DNA of 34,641 bases from Clostridia bacterium DTU030 (GTDB lineage: Bacteria; Bacillota; DTU030), in assembly GCA_001513125.1 (NCBI GenBank), contig LFSN01000067.1, positions 986-35,626 of the forward strand, written 5' to 3'. Shown here piece by piece: positions 24,024-33,542 of this stretch (positions are counted from its first letter, which is position 1; each line of letters begins with the position of its first letter). Under the pieces are notes generated by a model. It was not told the origin of the DNA. It made no database searches and saw only the letters and a program-made list of their open reading frames with translations. The position numbers and the translations under genes were made by a program.

Positions 24024-24743
24024 ATGGGAGAGAAAAAGAGGATCCTTTTTATCTGTACCGGCAACACCTGCCGCAGTCCCATGGCTGCCAGCTATTTTTA
24101 CCACCTGGCCCAGGGGGAGGGGCAGGATGATCTGGTTGTGGAATCGGCCGGTTTGGCGGCCTGGCCGGGAGCACCGGCTTCGGAACAGGCCATCCAGGTG
24201 CTGGCAGAAGAGGGGATTGATCTGAGGGAGCACCGGGCCCAGCAGGTAACCCGGGAAATGATAGAAGATGCCGACTTGATCCTGACCATGACCTGGGACC
24301 AAAGGGAGGCGGTGCTGCAGCTGGTTCCCCAGGCCCAGGGCAAGGTTTTCACCCTCAAGGAAATGGACCCGGGTCCCGATCTTAAAGGAGTATTGTCCCA
24401 ATGGGAGGAACTGGGCCGGCAGCTTGAGGCCAGGGAAGAAGAATTTTTCCAGGAACACGGGGAGGAAATTACCCGGCTTAAGGAGCGCCGGGACCGGTTG
24501 GCCGGGGAGCTGGCAGAAGTGGAAGGGCATCTCCAGGATTGGGAGGCCAGGCTGAAGGCGGCGACGGCAGAGGAGAGACGGCAACTGCAGAAAATGGCGG
24601 CGAGCTTGCGGGCCCTGGATATCAGGGATCCCTTTGGCCAGCCGGTAGAGGTGTACCGTGCTACCTTTCAGGAAATCCGCCGCTATCTGGCAAGCCTGCT
24701 GGCCAAATTGAGGGGGGGCAACGGCCGGCGGCAGGGTTCCTGA
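24024..24743 (+). CDS. ywlE: Low-molecular-weight phosphatase (protein-arginine phosphatase type) with coiled-coil insertion
   Basis: 239 residues, although the family is about 150. The catalytic loop F-I-C-T-G-N-T-C-R-S-P has nucleophile Cys11 and Arg17. Thr15 in the loop is the residue that favours phosphoarginine over phosphotyrosine in YwlE. The general acid is Asp202 in R-D-P-F-G-Q-P, about 80 residues later than usual. The extra segment, roughly 115-197, is charged and leucine-spaced (E-E-L-G-R-Q-L-E-A-R-E-E-E, then L-K-E-R-R-D-R-L-A-G-E-L), predicted to be an antiparallel coiled coil between the last core strand and the Asp loop. Position next to rpiB and the ywlG-like gene matches Bacillus. 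Confidence 0.88.
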   Translation: MGEKKRILFICTGNTCRSPMAASYFYHLAQGEGQDDLVVESAGLAAWPGAPASEQAIQVLAEEGIDLREHRAQQVTREMIEDADLILTMTWDQREAVLQLVPQAQGKVFTLKEMDPGPDLKGVLSQWEELGRQLEAREEEFFQEHGEEITRLKERRDRLAGELAEVEGHLQDWEARLKAATAEERRQLQKMAASLRALDIRDPFGQPVEVYRATFQEIRRYLASLLAKLRGGNGRRQGS

Positions 24744-24855
24744 CCTGGTTATAGTGGGGAGAGTTTTCTTTTTTCCTGCCGGCAGGGAAAAGGGACCGGC
24801 AACTAGAATGAATAGGATTTAGAAAGCAGAAGCTAACAAACGAGGTGATTAGGGA

Positions 24856-25329
24856 ATGAAAATTGCCATAGCTTGTGATCACGGCGGCTACCGTATGAAG
24901 GAAGATTTAAAGAAATACCTGGAGGAATTGGGTCACAGCACAGCCGATTTCGGCACCGACAGCGAGGAATCCGTTGACTACCCCGACTTTGGCCTCAAGG
25001 TGGCAGAAAGTGTGGCCAGGGGGGATTATCCCCTGGGGATCCTGATCTGTGGGACGGGTATCGGGATGTCCATCGTGGCCAATAAGGTGCCGGGGATTAG
25101 GGCTGCCCTCTGCACCGATACCTTTATGGCCAGGTGCAGCCGGGAGCATAACCATGCCAATATCCTGGTCCTGGGAGAGAGGGTCATCGGCCTCGGCCTG
25201 GCCCGGGATATTGTCAAGAGCTGGCTGGAGGCGGAAACGGGTGGAGACCGCCATCAGCGGCGGGTGGAAAAGATCAAAGCTATTGAGGAAGGCCGCATGG
25301 GGGGCGGAGGATGTTGTTCGCAAAGATAA
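24856..25329 (+). CDS. rpiB: Ribose-5-phosphate isomerase B
   Basis: Interconverts ribose 5-phosphate and ribulose 5-phosphate in the pentose phosphate pathway. 157 residues, normal for the RpiB/LacAB family. A-C-D-H-G-G-Y at the N-terminus binds phosphate; V-D-Y-P-D-F and C-G-T-G-I-G-M-S carry the catalytic Cys. E-H-N-H-A-N-I-L follows, with the acid-base His region. The glycine- and cysteine-rich tail (G-G-G-G-C-C) comes from the overlap with the next gene, which starts 19 bases before the rpiB stop. The ribosome site is GAGGTGATTAGGGA. Confidence 0.96.
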   Translation: MKIAIACDHGGYRMKEDLKKYLEELGHSTADFGTDSEESVDYPDFGLKVAESVARGDYPLGILICGTGIGMSIVANKVPGIRAALCTDTFMARCSREHNHANILVLGERVIGLGLARDIVKSWLEAETGGDRHQRRVEKIKAIEEGRMGGGGCCSQR

Positions 25330-25886
25330 GTGCCGATACAGAGAAGGCTGCCCGGGAACTCCTGGCCAGGGCCAGCTTGCGCCCCGGGCAGATCTTTGTA
25401 CTGGGCTGCAGTACCAGTGAAGTCCAGGGAAAGGTCATCGGCAAGGGTACCAGCATGGATGTGGCGGTGGCTATCCTAAAACCCCTGCTCAAGGTAATGA
25501 AGGAGAATGAGCTGCATTTGGCGGTCCAGTGCTGCGAGCATTTGAACAGGGCCCTGGTGGTGGAGGCAGCCCTGGCAGAGGAGTACGAGGATGACATTGT
25601 GCAGGTCTATCCCGTACCCGGGGCCGGGGGTGCTGCTGCTGCCATGGCCATGGAGCTTTTTTCGGAGCCGGTGCTGCTGGAAAGGATCCGGGCCCACGCC
25701 GGGATGGACATCGGCCAGACCCTGATCGGCATGCATTTGCGGCCGGTGGTGGTCCCGGTCCGCCTGTCCATTGAACGCATTGGGTCTGCCATCCTGACGG
25801 CAGCCCGGACAAGGCCGAAACTCATCGGGGGCAACCGGGCCGCATACTGTAAGCCTGGGAGCCTGCCACCCGGGCCGGAAAAGTAG
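25311..25886 (+). CDS. ywlG: UPF0340 / TIGR01440 family protein (YwlG)
   Basis: 191 residues, similar to YwlG. The N-terminal G-C-S-T-S-E-V-Q-G-K-x-I-G-K is the family hallmark, with V-Q-C-C-E-H-L-N-R-A-L-V in the middle and P-V-P-G-A-G-G-A-A-A. The family's function is unknown. It overlaps rpiB by 19 bases, so the two are translationally coupled. The ATG at 25311 comes directly after GGAGG; the more distant GGGGGG gives acceptable spacing. The TTG at the next codon is an alternative start. Confidence 0.9.
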   Translation: MLFAKISADTEKAARELLARASLRPGQIFVLGCSTSEVQGKVIGKGTSMDVAVAILKPLLKVMKENELHLAVQCCEHLNRALVVEAALAEEYEDDIVQVYPVPGAGGAAAAMAMELFSEPVLLERIRAHAGMDIGQTLIGMHLRPVVVPVRLSIERIGSAILTAARTRPKLIGGNRAAYCKPGSLPPGPEK

Positions 25887-25911
25887 ATTTAAGGCTGCTG
25901 GGCACAGGAGA

Positions 25912-25940
25912 TTGCCTCAAGAAATAAAGGGTATTTAATA
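25912..25940 (+). promoter_or_regulatory. Possible promoter of glyA
   Basis: TTGCCT (25912-25917), a 17-base spacer, TTAATA (25935-25940), 40 bases before glyA. Moderate match. Confidence 0.45.
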
Positions 25941-25979
25941 CTTCAAAGGAGTTATCAAAGGCAAAGGGAGGTCACACCG

Positions 25980-27239
25980 ATGGAAGCTTTAAAACTAGTT
26001 GATCCAGAAATTGCCGATGCTATTGGCTTGGAATTAGCCCGCCAGCAGCATAACCTGGAATTGATTGCATCGGAGAATTTCGTAAGCCGGGCAGTTTTAG
26101 AAGCCGCCGGTTCCGTTTTAACCAATAAGTATGCGGAAGGGTATCCGGGAAAACGGTACTACGGCGGCTGTCAGTTTGTCGATATGGTGGAGAGGCTGGC
26201 CATTGACCGGGCCAAGGAATTATTCCAGGCCGAACACGCCAACGTACAGCCCCATTCGGGAGCCCAGGCCAACACAGCCGTCTATTTTTCTATTCTGGAG
26301 CCGGGGGATACCATCCTGGGGATGAGCCTGTCCCACGGCGGCCATCTTACCCACGGCCATCCCATTAACATTTCGGGTAAGTACTATAATGTGATCTCCT
26401 ACGGTGTGAGTCGGGAAACGGGGCGCATCGACTACGAGGAGGTCAGGCGCCTGGCTCGCCAGCATAGGCCCAGGGTGATTGTGGCCGGGGCCAGTGCCTA
26501 CCCGCGGGTCATCGATTTTGCCCTCTTTAGCGAAATTGCCCGGGAAGTGGACGCCTATTTGCTGGTAGATATGGCCCACATCGCCGGCCTGGTGGCGGCG
26601 GGCCTTCATCCCAACCCCTGCCCGGTGGCGGATTTTGTCACCACCACCACCCACAAGACCCTGCGGGGGCCCAGGGGCGGGATGATTTTCTGCAAGGAGC
26701 AGTACGCTGCCGATATCGACAAGGCTGTTTTCCCCGGTATCCAGGGGGGACCCCTGATGCATATTGTCGCTGCCAAGGCCGTCGCCCTCCGGGAGGCCAT
26801 GGCACCGGATTTCAAGGCCTACCAGGAACAGATCGTCAAGAATGCCCGGGCCCTGGCCGAGGGCCTTTTGGAGCGGGGCTTCAACCTGGTTTCCGGGGGC
26901 ACCGACAATCACCTGATTCTGGTCGACCTGCGCAGTAAGGGCATCACCGGTAAAGAGGCCGAGGCAATCCTGGAGGCCACAGGGATTACCATCAATAAGA
27001 ACACCATACCCTTTGATCCCGAGAGTCCCCTGGTTACCAGCGGTATCAGGCTGGGGACGCCGGCTGTGACCTCCCGGGGGATGCAGGAAGGGGAGATGGA
27101 GATAATTGCCCACCTGATCTACCTGGCCCTGACCAAGCGGGACGATGAAGGGGTTAGGACCCAGATCAGGCAGCAGGTCAGGGAACTCTGCGAGGCCTTC
27201 CCCCTCTACCAGGACCTGCAGTGCTTTGGGAGGGACTGA
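25980..27239 (+). CDS. glyA: Serine hydroxymethyltransferase
   Basis: A PLP enzyme that converts serine and tetrahydrofolate into glycine and methylene-tetrahydrofolate, the main one-carbon source. 419 residues, standard length. Near the N-terminus [10 protein letters not shown] and [13 protein letters not shown]. Lys226 in [14 protein letters not shown] is the PLP-binding lysine. [10 protein letters not shown] holds the conserved Asp and His. GGGAGG precedes the ATG. Methylene-tetrahydrofolate made here also feeds thymidylate synthesis, consistent with the downstream nucleotide genes. Confidence 0.98.
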   Translation: MEALKLVDPEIADAIGLELARQQHNLELIASENFVSRAVLEAAGSVLTNKYAEGYPGKRYYGGCQFVDMVERLAIDRAKELFQAEHANVQPHSGAQANTAVYFSILEPGDTILGMSLSHGGHLTHGHPINISGKYYNVISYGVSRETGRIDYEEVRRLARQHRPRVIVAGASAYPRVIDFALFSEIAREVDAYLLVDMAHIAGLVAAGLHPNPCPVADFVTTTTHKTLRGPRGGMIFCKEQYAADIDKAVFPGIQGGPLMHIVAAKAVALREAMAPDFKAYQEQIVKNARALAEGLLERGFNLVSGGTDNHLILVDLRSKGITGKEAEAILEATGITINKNTIPFDPESPLVTSGIRLGTPAVTSRGMQEGEMEIIAHLIYLALTKRDDEGVRTQIRQQVRELCEAFPLYQDLQCFGRD

Positions 27240-27263
27240 GGAGAAGGCCGCTTAAGATCCTGA

Positions 27264-28392
<1,129 letters not shown>

Positions 28393-28692
28393 CCTGCCGC
28401 GCCTCAATCGCCTGCAACCTACACTGGAGTCAACGGTCCTCAAGCTCTTGGAAGAGGCGGGAGAACTGGCCCAGGCCGTGGGCAAGTTTCGGGGTTTGAA
28501 CGGTGAGTGTGTGTCCATGTCTTCCGATGAGGTCCTGCAGCTGATTACCAGGGAGCTTTTGGATGTGGCCCAGACTACCGTTTCCATGATGTTTGTCCTG
28601 GAAGAGGAGTACGGTATTGACCTGTCAGCTGCCATAGACCAGCATATAGAGAAACTGATCGCCAAGGGATATCTGGAAAGAAATGGCTAGAA

Positions 28693-28722
28693 TTGACAGG
28701 GGGACAACCCCTGGGTTACAAT
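28693..28722 (+). promoter_or_regulatory. Promoter upstream of the tagO/wecA gene
   Basis: TTGACA (28693-28698), an 18-base spacer, TACAAT (28717-28722), 51 bases before the gene. A GGGG..CCCC inverted pair lies in the spacer. Confidence 0.65.
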
Positions 28723-28773
28723 TAAGGCTAGAATGACTTTGCCATCAGGTAATGGTGTAAGGGGGAGAGTACA

Positions 28774-29832
28774 ATGCCAAGATACCCACTGGCATTCATT
28801 TTTGCCTTTCTCACAAGCTATTTCCTCACTCCCCTGGTGAAAAAAATAGCCACCCGCACGGGGGCAATGGATATTCCCGATTCTGCCGGGGAGGGCAGAA
28901 GGGTCCATATCCGGCCGACCCCTCGTCTGGGTGGTTTGGCTATATATCTTGGCTTTATGCTCCCGGCCCTTACCCTCCTTCCCCGAGAGGGGGAGCGCCT
29001 GTTCGGGCTGCTGCTGGGGGCAACCCTGATCCTCCTTCTGGGTATTGCCGATGACTACCGGAACCTGTCGCCGCGGGTAAAATTGGCGGGCCAGGTTTTG
29101 GCTGCCCTGGTCTTTATCTATATGGGGAACAGGGTTGTCTGGCTGTCCAATCCCTGGGCCGATGGTCCCCATAACGCCATGTGGTATATCGGCATCTGGT
29201 CGGTGCCCCTGACCCTGCTCTGGGTGGTGGGGATTACCAATACCCTCAACCTCATCGACGGCCTCGATGGCCTGGCGGCAGGGGTTACGGCCATTGCCTC
29301 GGTAACCCTGCTTCTGGTCGCCCTGCAGGAAGGCCAGGCAAACATTGTTTTTCTCACTGCGGCCCTGGCCGGCAGCACCCTGGGCTTTTTACCCTATAAT
29401 TTCAATCCGGCCCAGATCTTTATGGGGGACACTGGTTCCCTCTTTCTGGGCTTCGTCCTGGCGGCCATTGCTGTCCAGGGTGCCCTCAAGAGCGCCACGG
29501 TGATTGCCCTGGCAGTGCCTATCCTGGCCCTGGGCTTGCCCATCCTCGACACTTTCCTGGCCATTGTCCGGCGCTTTCGCAACGGCAGCCCCATCTTCCA
29601 GGCCGACAGACAACATTTGCACCACCGGCTCCTGGAACGGGGCCTGAGCCACCGGCAGGCAGTGTTGTTCCTCTATTCCGTCAGCGGGGTCTTCGGCATG
29701 GGCGCCCTGGCCATTACCGAGGCCCGGGGCAGGTTCGGCCTCTTTGGCCTGGCCTTTGCCGTCCTTGCCTTCATCCTTAACCTGCGGCGCCTGAGACAAT
29801 TGGATATGCGGGGCAAGGACCTGGAAGGCTGA
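28774..29832 (+). CDS. Undecaprenyl-phosphate GlcNAc-1-phosphate transferase (TagO/WecA family)
   Basis: A polytopic membrane enzyme that moves a sugar 1-phosphate from its UDP donor to undecaprenyl phosphate, starting synthesis of a wall polymer. 352 residues with about ten helices. Conserved cytoplasmic loops: T-P-R-L-G-G-L-A near residue 49, I-A-D-D-Y-R-N-L near 91, N-L-I-D-G-L-D-G-L near 163, F-M-G-D-T-G-S-L-F-L-G near 216 and H-L-H-H-R-L-L-E-R-G near 285. The two Asp motifs bind Mg2+. The HxHHR loop marks the TagO/WecA branch rather than MraY. The adjacent UDP-GlcNAc 2-epimerase supports teichoic acid-like or secondary wall polymer synthesis, which could anchor the SLH protein. Confidence 0.94.
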   Translation: MPRYPLAFIFAFLTSYFLTPLVKKIATRTGAMDIPDSAGEGRRVHIRPTPRLGGLAIYLGFMLPALTLLPREGERLFGLLLGATLILLLGIADDYRNLSPRVKLAGQVLAALVFIYMGNRVVWLSNPWADGPHNAMWYIGIWSVPLTLLWVVGITNTLNLIDGLDGLAAGVTAIASVTLLLVALQEGQANIVFLTAALAGSTLGFLPYNFNPAQIFMGDTGSLFLGFVLAAIAVQGALKSATVIALAVPILALGLPILDTFLAIVRRFRNGSPIFQADRQHLHHRLLERGLSHRQAVLFLYSVSGVFGMGALAITEARGRFGLFGLAFAVLAFILNLRRLRQLDMRGKDLEG

Positions 29833-29843
29833 GAAATCCTTGC

Positions 29844-29866
29844 AAGGGCTAAAAGCCCTTATTTTT
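29844..29866 (+). terminator. Intrinsic terminator after tagO/wecA
   Basis: AAGGGCT (29844-29850), loop AAA, AGCCCTT (29854-29860), then ATTTTT. The tail overlaps the region just upstream of the wecB promoter. Confidence 0.8.
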
Positions 29867-29867
29867 G

Positions 29868-29896
29868 TTGTTGGCCCCTTTAAATGTAGATAATAT
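29868..29896 (+). promoter_or_regulatory. Promoter of wecB
   Basis: TTGTTG (29868-29873), a 17-base spacer, TAATAT (29891-29896), 34 bases before the GTG start. Confidence 0.6.
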
Positions 29897-29930
29897 TGTA
29901 ATGACGAAAAGTGTATTAGGAGTGACGCCA

Positions 29931-31085
29931 GTGTCCAAAATAAAGATCCTCTCCATCTTTGGGACCAGGCCCGAGGCAATAAAAATGGCCCCCCTGGTAC
30001 TGGAACTTAAGAAAAGCAAATGGTTCAGCAGCCGGGTGGCGGTGACCGGCCAACACCGGGAGATGTTGGACCAGGTACTGGATCAATTCCAGATAACCCC
30101 CGATTATGATCTGGACATCATGCGCCAGGGACAGACCCTCTTTGATACTACCATCCGGGTCCTCCAGGGGCTGGAGGATGTCCTGGGCAGGGAACGGCCC
30201 CAGATGGTTTTGGTCCATGGCGACACCACCACCACCTTTGCCGCCGCCCTGGCTGCCTTTTACTACCGGATCCCGGTGGGCCACGTGGAGGCGGGCCTGC
30301 GCAGTTTTTCCCGCTATTTTCCCTTCCCCGAGGAAATTAACCGGTGCCTGACCGGCGTCCTGGCCGATGTCCACTTTGCCCCTACGAAGGATGCCCGGGA
30401 AAACCTGCTCCGGGAGGGGATCGATCCCCAGCATATCTTTGTCACCGGCAATACAGCCATCGATGCCCTGTTCATGACTGTCCGGCCCGATTATGAATTT
30501 ATGGAACCGGCCTTAAAGGAGCTGGATTTTGCCCAACAGCGGGTCATTGTCGTGGAAACCCACCGGCGGGAGAACTGGGGTGCTCCCATGGCTGCCATTT
30601 GTGAGGGCATTCGTAGCATTGTCCGCAAGCACCAGGATATAATCGTGGTCTTTCCCGTCCATCCCAATCCTGCCGTCAAGAGCGTTGTTTACCGGCACCT
30701 GCAGGGCGAAACCCGGGTACTGCTCCTTTCCCCCCTGGCCTATTCCGATTTTGCCAACTTAATGAGCCGTGCTTACCTTATTTTGAGCGATTCTGGCGGG
30801 GTCCAGGAGGAGGCGCCTTCCCTGGGGAAGCCGGTGCTGGTTCTCAGGGATGTGACGGAACGGCCCGAGGCCGTTGCTGCGGGTACAGTGGCGGTCATCG
30901 GCACCACCAAAGAGGCGGTAGTATCTGCCCTTGACCGCTTGCTGCTGGAGCAGGATTCTTACGAGGCCATGGCCCGGGCCCGCAATCCCTATGGCGACGG
31001 CCAAGCCTCGCGGCGGATAGCGGCCGGCCTGGAGTATTATTTTAAAATACACCCGAAGAGGCCCGAGGAGTTTGTCGGGAACTAG
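29931..31085 (+). CDS. wecB: UDP-N-acetylglucosamine 2-epimerase (non-hydrolysing)
   Basis: Interconverts UDP-GlcNAc and UDP-ManNAc, supplying ManNAc for wall polymers (MnaA in Bacillus). 384 residues from the GTG at 29931, which follows TAGGAGTGA; the frame from 29865 runs through the promoter. Signatures: F-G-T-R-P-E-A-I-K-M-A-P at the N-terminus, V-H-G-D-T-T-T-T near residue 95, H-V-E-A-G-L-R-S near 118, P-E-E-I-N-R near 133, E-T-H-R-R-E-N-W near 206, and S-D-S-G-G-V-Q-E-E-A-P near 285. It acts with the preceding TagO-type enzyme. Confidence 0.96.
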   Translation: MSKIKILSIFGTRPEAIKMAPLVLELKKSKWFSSRVAVTGQHREMLDQVLDQFQITPDYDLDIMRQGQTLFDTTIRVLQGLEDVLGRERPQMVLVHGDTTTTFAAALAAFYYRIPVGHVEAGLRSFSRYFPFPEEINRCLTGVLADVHFAPTKDARENLLREGIDPQHIFVTGNTAIDALFMTVRPDYEFMEPALKELDFAQQRVIVVETHRRENWGAPMAAICEGIRSIVRKHQDIIVVFPVHPNPAVKSVVYRHLQGETRVLLLSPLAYSDFANLMSRAYLILSDSGGVQEEAPSLGKPVLVLRDVTERPEAVAAGTVAVIGTTKEAVVSALDRLLLEQDSYEAMARARNPYGDGQASRRIAAGLEYYFKIHPKRPEEFVGN

Positions 31086-31101
31086 AGGTGGTGATGGCAA
31101 G

Positions 31102-31305
31102 ATGAAGGCTGACAGGAGGCTGCGGCTTTTGTACCTGGCCAGTTCCTTTACCTTTGTCATGGCCGGGTCCATCGCTGCCGGTTACTTCCTCGGCCAGTAC
31201 CTGGACCGGCAGGTGGGAGGCGATGGCCTCCTCACGGCTCTCTTTATCCTTTTGGGCATCCTGGCCGGTTTCTACAATTTATACCGTGTGGGGAAAAGGG
31301 AATAG
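31102..31305 (+). CDS. atpZ: AtpZ/AtpI family small membrane protein
   Basis: 67 residues with two helices in the pattern of the ATPase gene 1 family: a basic N-terminus, helix 1 ending G-Y-F-L-G-Q-Y-L-D, then a second helix with G-I-L-A-G-F-Y-N-L-Y-R. Such proteins normally head the F-type ATP synthase operon and help c-ring assembly or Mg2+/Ca2+ entry. Here no atp gene follows; a 358-base gap and then murA come next. ATG at 31102 after GAGGTGGTGATG; the frame from 31072 overlaps wecB and lacks a site. Confidence 0.85.
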   Translation: MKADRRLRLLYLASSFTFVMAGSIAAGYFLGQYLDRQVGGDGLLTALFILLGILAGFYNLYRVGKRE

Positions 31306-31663
31306 GGTGCTGACATTTTTTTGTAATTATTTCCATTGTCATTTCCCCCCCCTTGCTTTAATATTTAACCTGGATAATGGGAATCCCATCTCCTCCCTAT
31401 CCCTTCTTTTTTCGTGTCCCTTCTGATTTCTGGCCCCAAAACCAACAATTACAACACATATTTGGGAAAAATATGGAAACAGTAAAGAATGAGGGCTGGC
31501 AATCGGGCCAGTCGGGGATGATAGACAATATTTTTGTGTCAAAATGTGGCAGGCCCAGGCTGGGACCGCTGGCGGTTGAAATGCGTATGCTAAAAAAGAA
31601 TTAGAAGTCATCATTCTTAGTTCTTGCGCCCAGGGCAGTGGCAGTTTTGAGGAGGCAGATAAA
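31306..31663. other. Intergenic gap where the atp operon would be expected
   Basis: 358 bases, visibly more A/T-rich than the surroundings. No reading frame with coding character was seen; the 75-codon frame at 31377-31604 has no ribosome site and no recognisable content. A weak inverted pair CTGGC/GCCAG lies near 31497-31511. No recognisable piece of any ATP synthase subunit was found by eye. Confidence 0.6.
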
Positions 31664-32938
31664 TTGGGAAAATTTATCATTGAGGGTGGTGTCCCTCTCC
31701 GGGGAAGGGTAAAAATTAGTGGTGCCAAAAATGCAGTATTGCCCATCATAGCGGCCTCATTGTTAACTGGAGACAAGTGTACGATCATGGGGATGCCAGA
31801 TCTGGACGATGTGGGGACTATCTGCCAGGTCCTGGAAGCATTGGGGGCCCAGCTGGAAAAAAGGGGCAATACAAGTATGACCGTTCATTCCAGGGACCTG
31901 GTATCCTGTGAACCCCCCTATGAGCTGGTACGAAAAATGCGCGCATCCTTTCTCGTCATGGGCCCCCTCCTGGCCCGGATGGGGAAGGCGAAGGTCTCCC
32001 TCCCGGGGGGATGTGCCATCGGCACCAGGCCCGTTGACCTGCACTTGAAGGGTTTTGAAGCCCTGGGGGCCAAAATTAGCACCGGCTACGGGACGGTGCA
32101 GGCCGAGGCCAGGAGACTGAAGGGTGCCCGCATTTATCTGGATTTTCCCAGTGTCGGGGCGACGGAAAATATCATGATGGCTGCCACCCTGGCCCAGGGT
32201 GAAACCATAATAGAAAATGCTGCGGAGGAACCGGAAGTTGTCGATCTGGCTAATTTCCTCAACGCCATGGGGGCCCGGATTAAAGGGGCGGGGACGAAAA
32301 TTATCAAGGTCACCGGGGTTAAGGAGCTGCATGGCACCACCTATACGGTGATTCCGGACCGGATTGAGGCGGGGACCTATATGGTAGCTGCCGCCATAAC
32401 CCGGGGCGACCTCCTCCTGCAGAATGTAATCATCGAACATCTTAAACCCCTTATAGCCAAACTCCAGGAAATGGGAGTCAAGGTGCAGGAGGAGGACGGG
32501 GGCCTGCGGGTGAGGATGAGCCGGCGCCCCCTTGCTGTAGATGTCAAAACCCTGCCCTATCCCGGCTTTCCCACCGATATGCAGCCCCAGATTATGGCCC
32601 TCCTGTCCCTGGCCCGGGGGACCAGCATTATCATCGAAACGGTTTTTGAGAACCGCTTCATGCATGTGGCGGAGCTAAAGAGGATGGGGGCCGATATCCG
32701 CATTGAAGGGCGGAGTGCCATTGTGGAAGGGGTGCCGGGGCTGACCGCTGCACCGGTACGGGCAACGGATCTGCGGGCGGGGGCGGCCCTGATCCTGGCC
32801 GGTTTGTCGACGGAGGGCACGACTGAAGTCAATGGGATAGAGCATATCGATCGGGGCTATGTGGCCATGGAGGAAAAACTGGCCGCCGTCGGCGCCAGGA
32901 TTAAGCGGGTGGCAGCAGCGGAAGAGGTAATTATATAA
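31664..32938 (+). CDS. murA: UDP-N-acetylglucosamine 1-carboxyvinyltransferase
   Basis: Adds enolpyruvate from PEP to UDP-GlcNAc, the first committed step of peptidoglycan synthesis. 424 residues. Near the start K-I-S-G-A-K-N-A holds the catalytic lysine (Lys22 in E. coli). The PEP-binding Cys117 lies in [10 protein letters not shown], so the enzyme is the fosfomycin-sensitive Cys type. D-R-I-E-A-G-T-Y near residue 230 and T-D-M-Q-P-Q near 305 complete the active site. The TTG at 31664 follows GAGGAGG by 8 bases. Confidence 0.97.
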   Translation: MGKFIIEGGVPLRGRVKISGAKNAVLPIIAASLLTGDKCTIMGMPDLDDVGTICQVLEALGAQLEKRGNTSMTVHSRDLVSCEPPYELVRKMRASFLVMGPLLARMGKAKVSLPGGCAIGTRPVDLHLKGFEALGAKISTGYGTVQAEARRLKGARIYLDFPSVGATENIMMAATLAQGETIIENAAEEPEVVDLANFLNAMGARIKGAGTKIIKVTGVKELHGTTYTVIPDRIEAGTYMVAAAITRGDLLLQNVIIEHLKPLIAKLQEMGVKVQEEDGGLRVRMSRRPLAVDVKTLPYPGFPTDMQPQIMALLSLARGTSIIIETVFENRFMHVAELKRMGADIRIEGRSAIVEGVPGLTAAPVRATDLRAGAALILAGLSTEGTTEVNGIEHIDRGYVAMEEKLAAVGARIKRVAAAEEVII

Positions 32939-32946
32939 GGATTCTC

Positions 32947-32988
32947 AAGGGCTGGCATTATAACATAGGGACGGCAGCCCTTATTTTA
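32947..32988 (+). terminator. Terminator after murA
   Basis: AAGGGCTG (32947-32954) pairs with CAGCCCTT (32975-32982) over a 20-base loop, then ATTTTA. Confidence 0.65.
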
Positions 32989-33014
32989 TGGAAATAATTG
33001 GCCAATTTTTTCCC

Positions 33015-33043
33015 TTGACCTGGCCTGTTCTGATTGCTATAAT
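33015..33043 (+). promoter_or_regulatory. Promoter of the T-box transcript
   Basis: TTGACC (33015-33020), a 17-base spacer, TATAAT (33038-33043). Transcription would start near 33050, just before Stem I. Confidence 0.8.
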
Positions 33044-33051
33044 ATTGCGCA

Positions 33052-33326
33052 AATACCTGAACAGGCGAGGAAAGGGACCAGTAGGGTGGAGGTAGGTCTC
33101 CAGAGAGCCGCCGGTTGGTGCAAGGCGGTGTCCGATACCCCCGAACTCACCCTGAAGCCTTCAACCGAAACCCCTTGGGAGTAGGTTTGAACGGTACTCC
33201 CCCGTTACAGGGAGGGGATGATGTTATATCATCCGACCGAGGGGGACCCTGTCGGGTCCAATTAGAGTGGTAACGCGGAAGAGCCTTTCGTCTCTAAATT
33301 AGAGGGGAAGGGCTTTAATTTTTCCA
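33052..33326 (+). ncRNA. T-box leader RNA with leucine (CTC) specifier
   Basis: A tRNA-sensing attenuator. Stem I contains the AGAGAGCCG block at 33102 and, on its 5' side, the AGTA of the specifier loop (33080-33083). On the 3' side G-A-A is followed by CTC (33146-33148) and ACC, the standard placement of the specifier, so uncharged tRNA-Leu with anticodon GAG is the likely ligand. The T-box core AGAGTGGTAACGCGG lies at 33264-33278; its TGGT bulge would pair with an acceptor end carrying discriminator A, as tRNA-Leu has. A terminator follows (33282-33323), with 14 paired positions, one mismatch, and a T-rich tail. When leucyl-tRNA is scarce, the antiterminator forms and the 55-codon gene downstream is read. 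Confidence 0.93.
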
Positions 33327-33341
33327 AAGGGAGGTGAAAGA

Positions 33342-33509
33342 ATGCCAGAAAAAGATTCCCTGGCGGAAATGGCCCTCTTTACCCTGGAACAGCAGGGGCA
33401 GGACGGACAGAGGGCAGTTGTTCAGCGGCTGTCTGCCCTGGAATCGGCCCTTCGTTCCCTGGGGAAAAACGGCTTGGCCAGTAATGATGATTATGATTTC
33501 TTTCTCTGA
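33342..33509 (+). CDS. Small 55-residue protein under T-box control, unknown function
   Basis: An ORF of 55 codons with an excellent ribosome site (AAAGGGAGGTGAAAGA just before the ATG), placed 16 bases after the T-box leader and closed by its own terminator. The product starts M-P-E-K-D-S-L-A-E-M and ends N-D-D-Y-D-F-F-L. It is mostly helical in look, with an amphipathic stretch R-L-S-A-L-E-S-A-L-R-S-L and an acidic, aromatic tail. Nine of 55 residues are leucine. There is no signal peptide or membrane segment, and no family is recognised. Regulation by uncharged tRNA-Leu is inferred from the leader. It could be a real small protein in leucine starvation, or a remnant left after loss of the gene once controlled. 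Confidence 0.7.
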   Translation: MPEKDSLAEMALFTLEQQGQDGQRAVVQRLSALESALRSLGKNGLASNDDYDFFL

Positions 33510-33517
33510 AGGTTTTT

Positions 33518-33542
33518 CCCCGTGCAGGCGGGGATTTTTTTT
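33518..33542 (+). terminator. Intrinsic terminator after the small ORF
   Basis: CCCCG (33518-33522), a 6-base loop, CGGGG (33529-33533), then A and eight T residues. It closes the T-box mini-gene as a one-gene unit. Confidence 0.8.

Noticed and set aside
24771-24791. Palindrome TTTTCCTGCCGGCAGGGAAAA upstream of rpiB as a terminator
   Set aside because: There is no loop between the arms and no T-run after it, so a hairpin terminator is unlikely. An operator is possible but unsupported.
31377-31604. 75-codon frame between atpZ and murA as a gene or an ATP synthase remnant
   Set aside because: No ribosome site, low-complexity start, and no similarity to any ATP synthase subunit that I can see.
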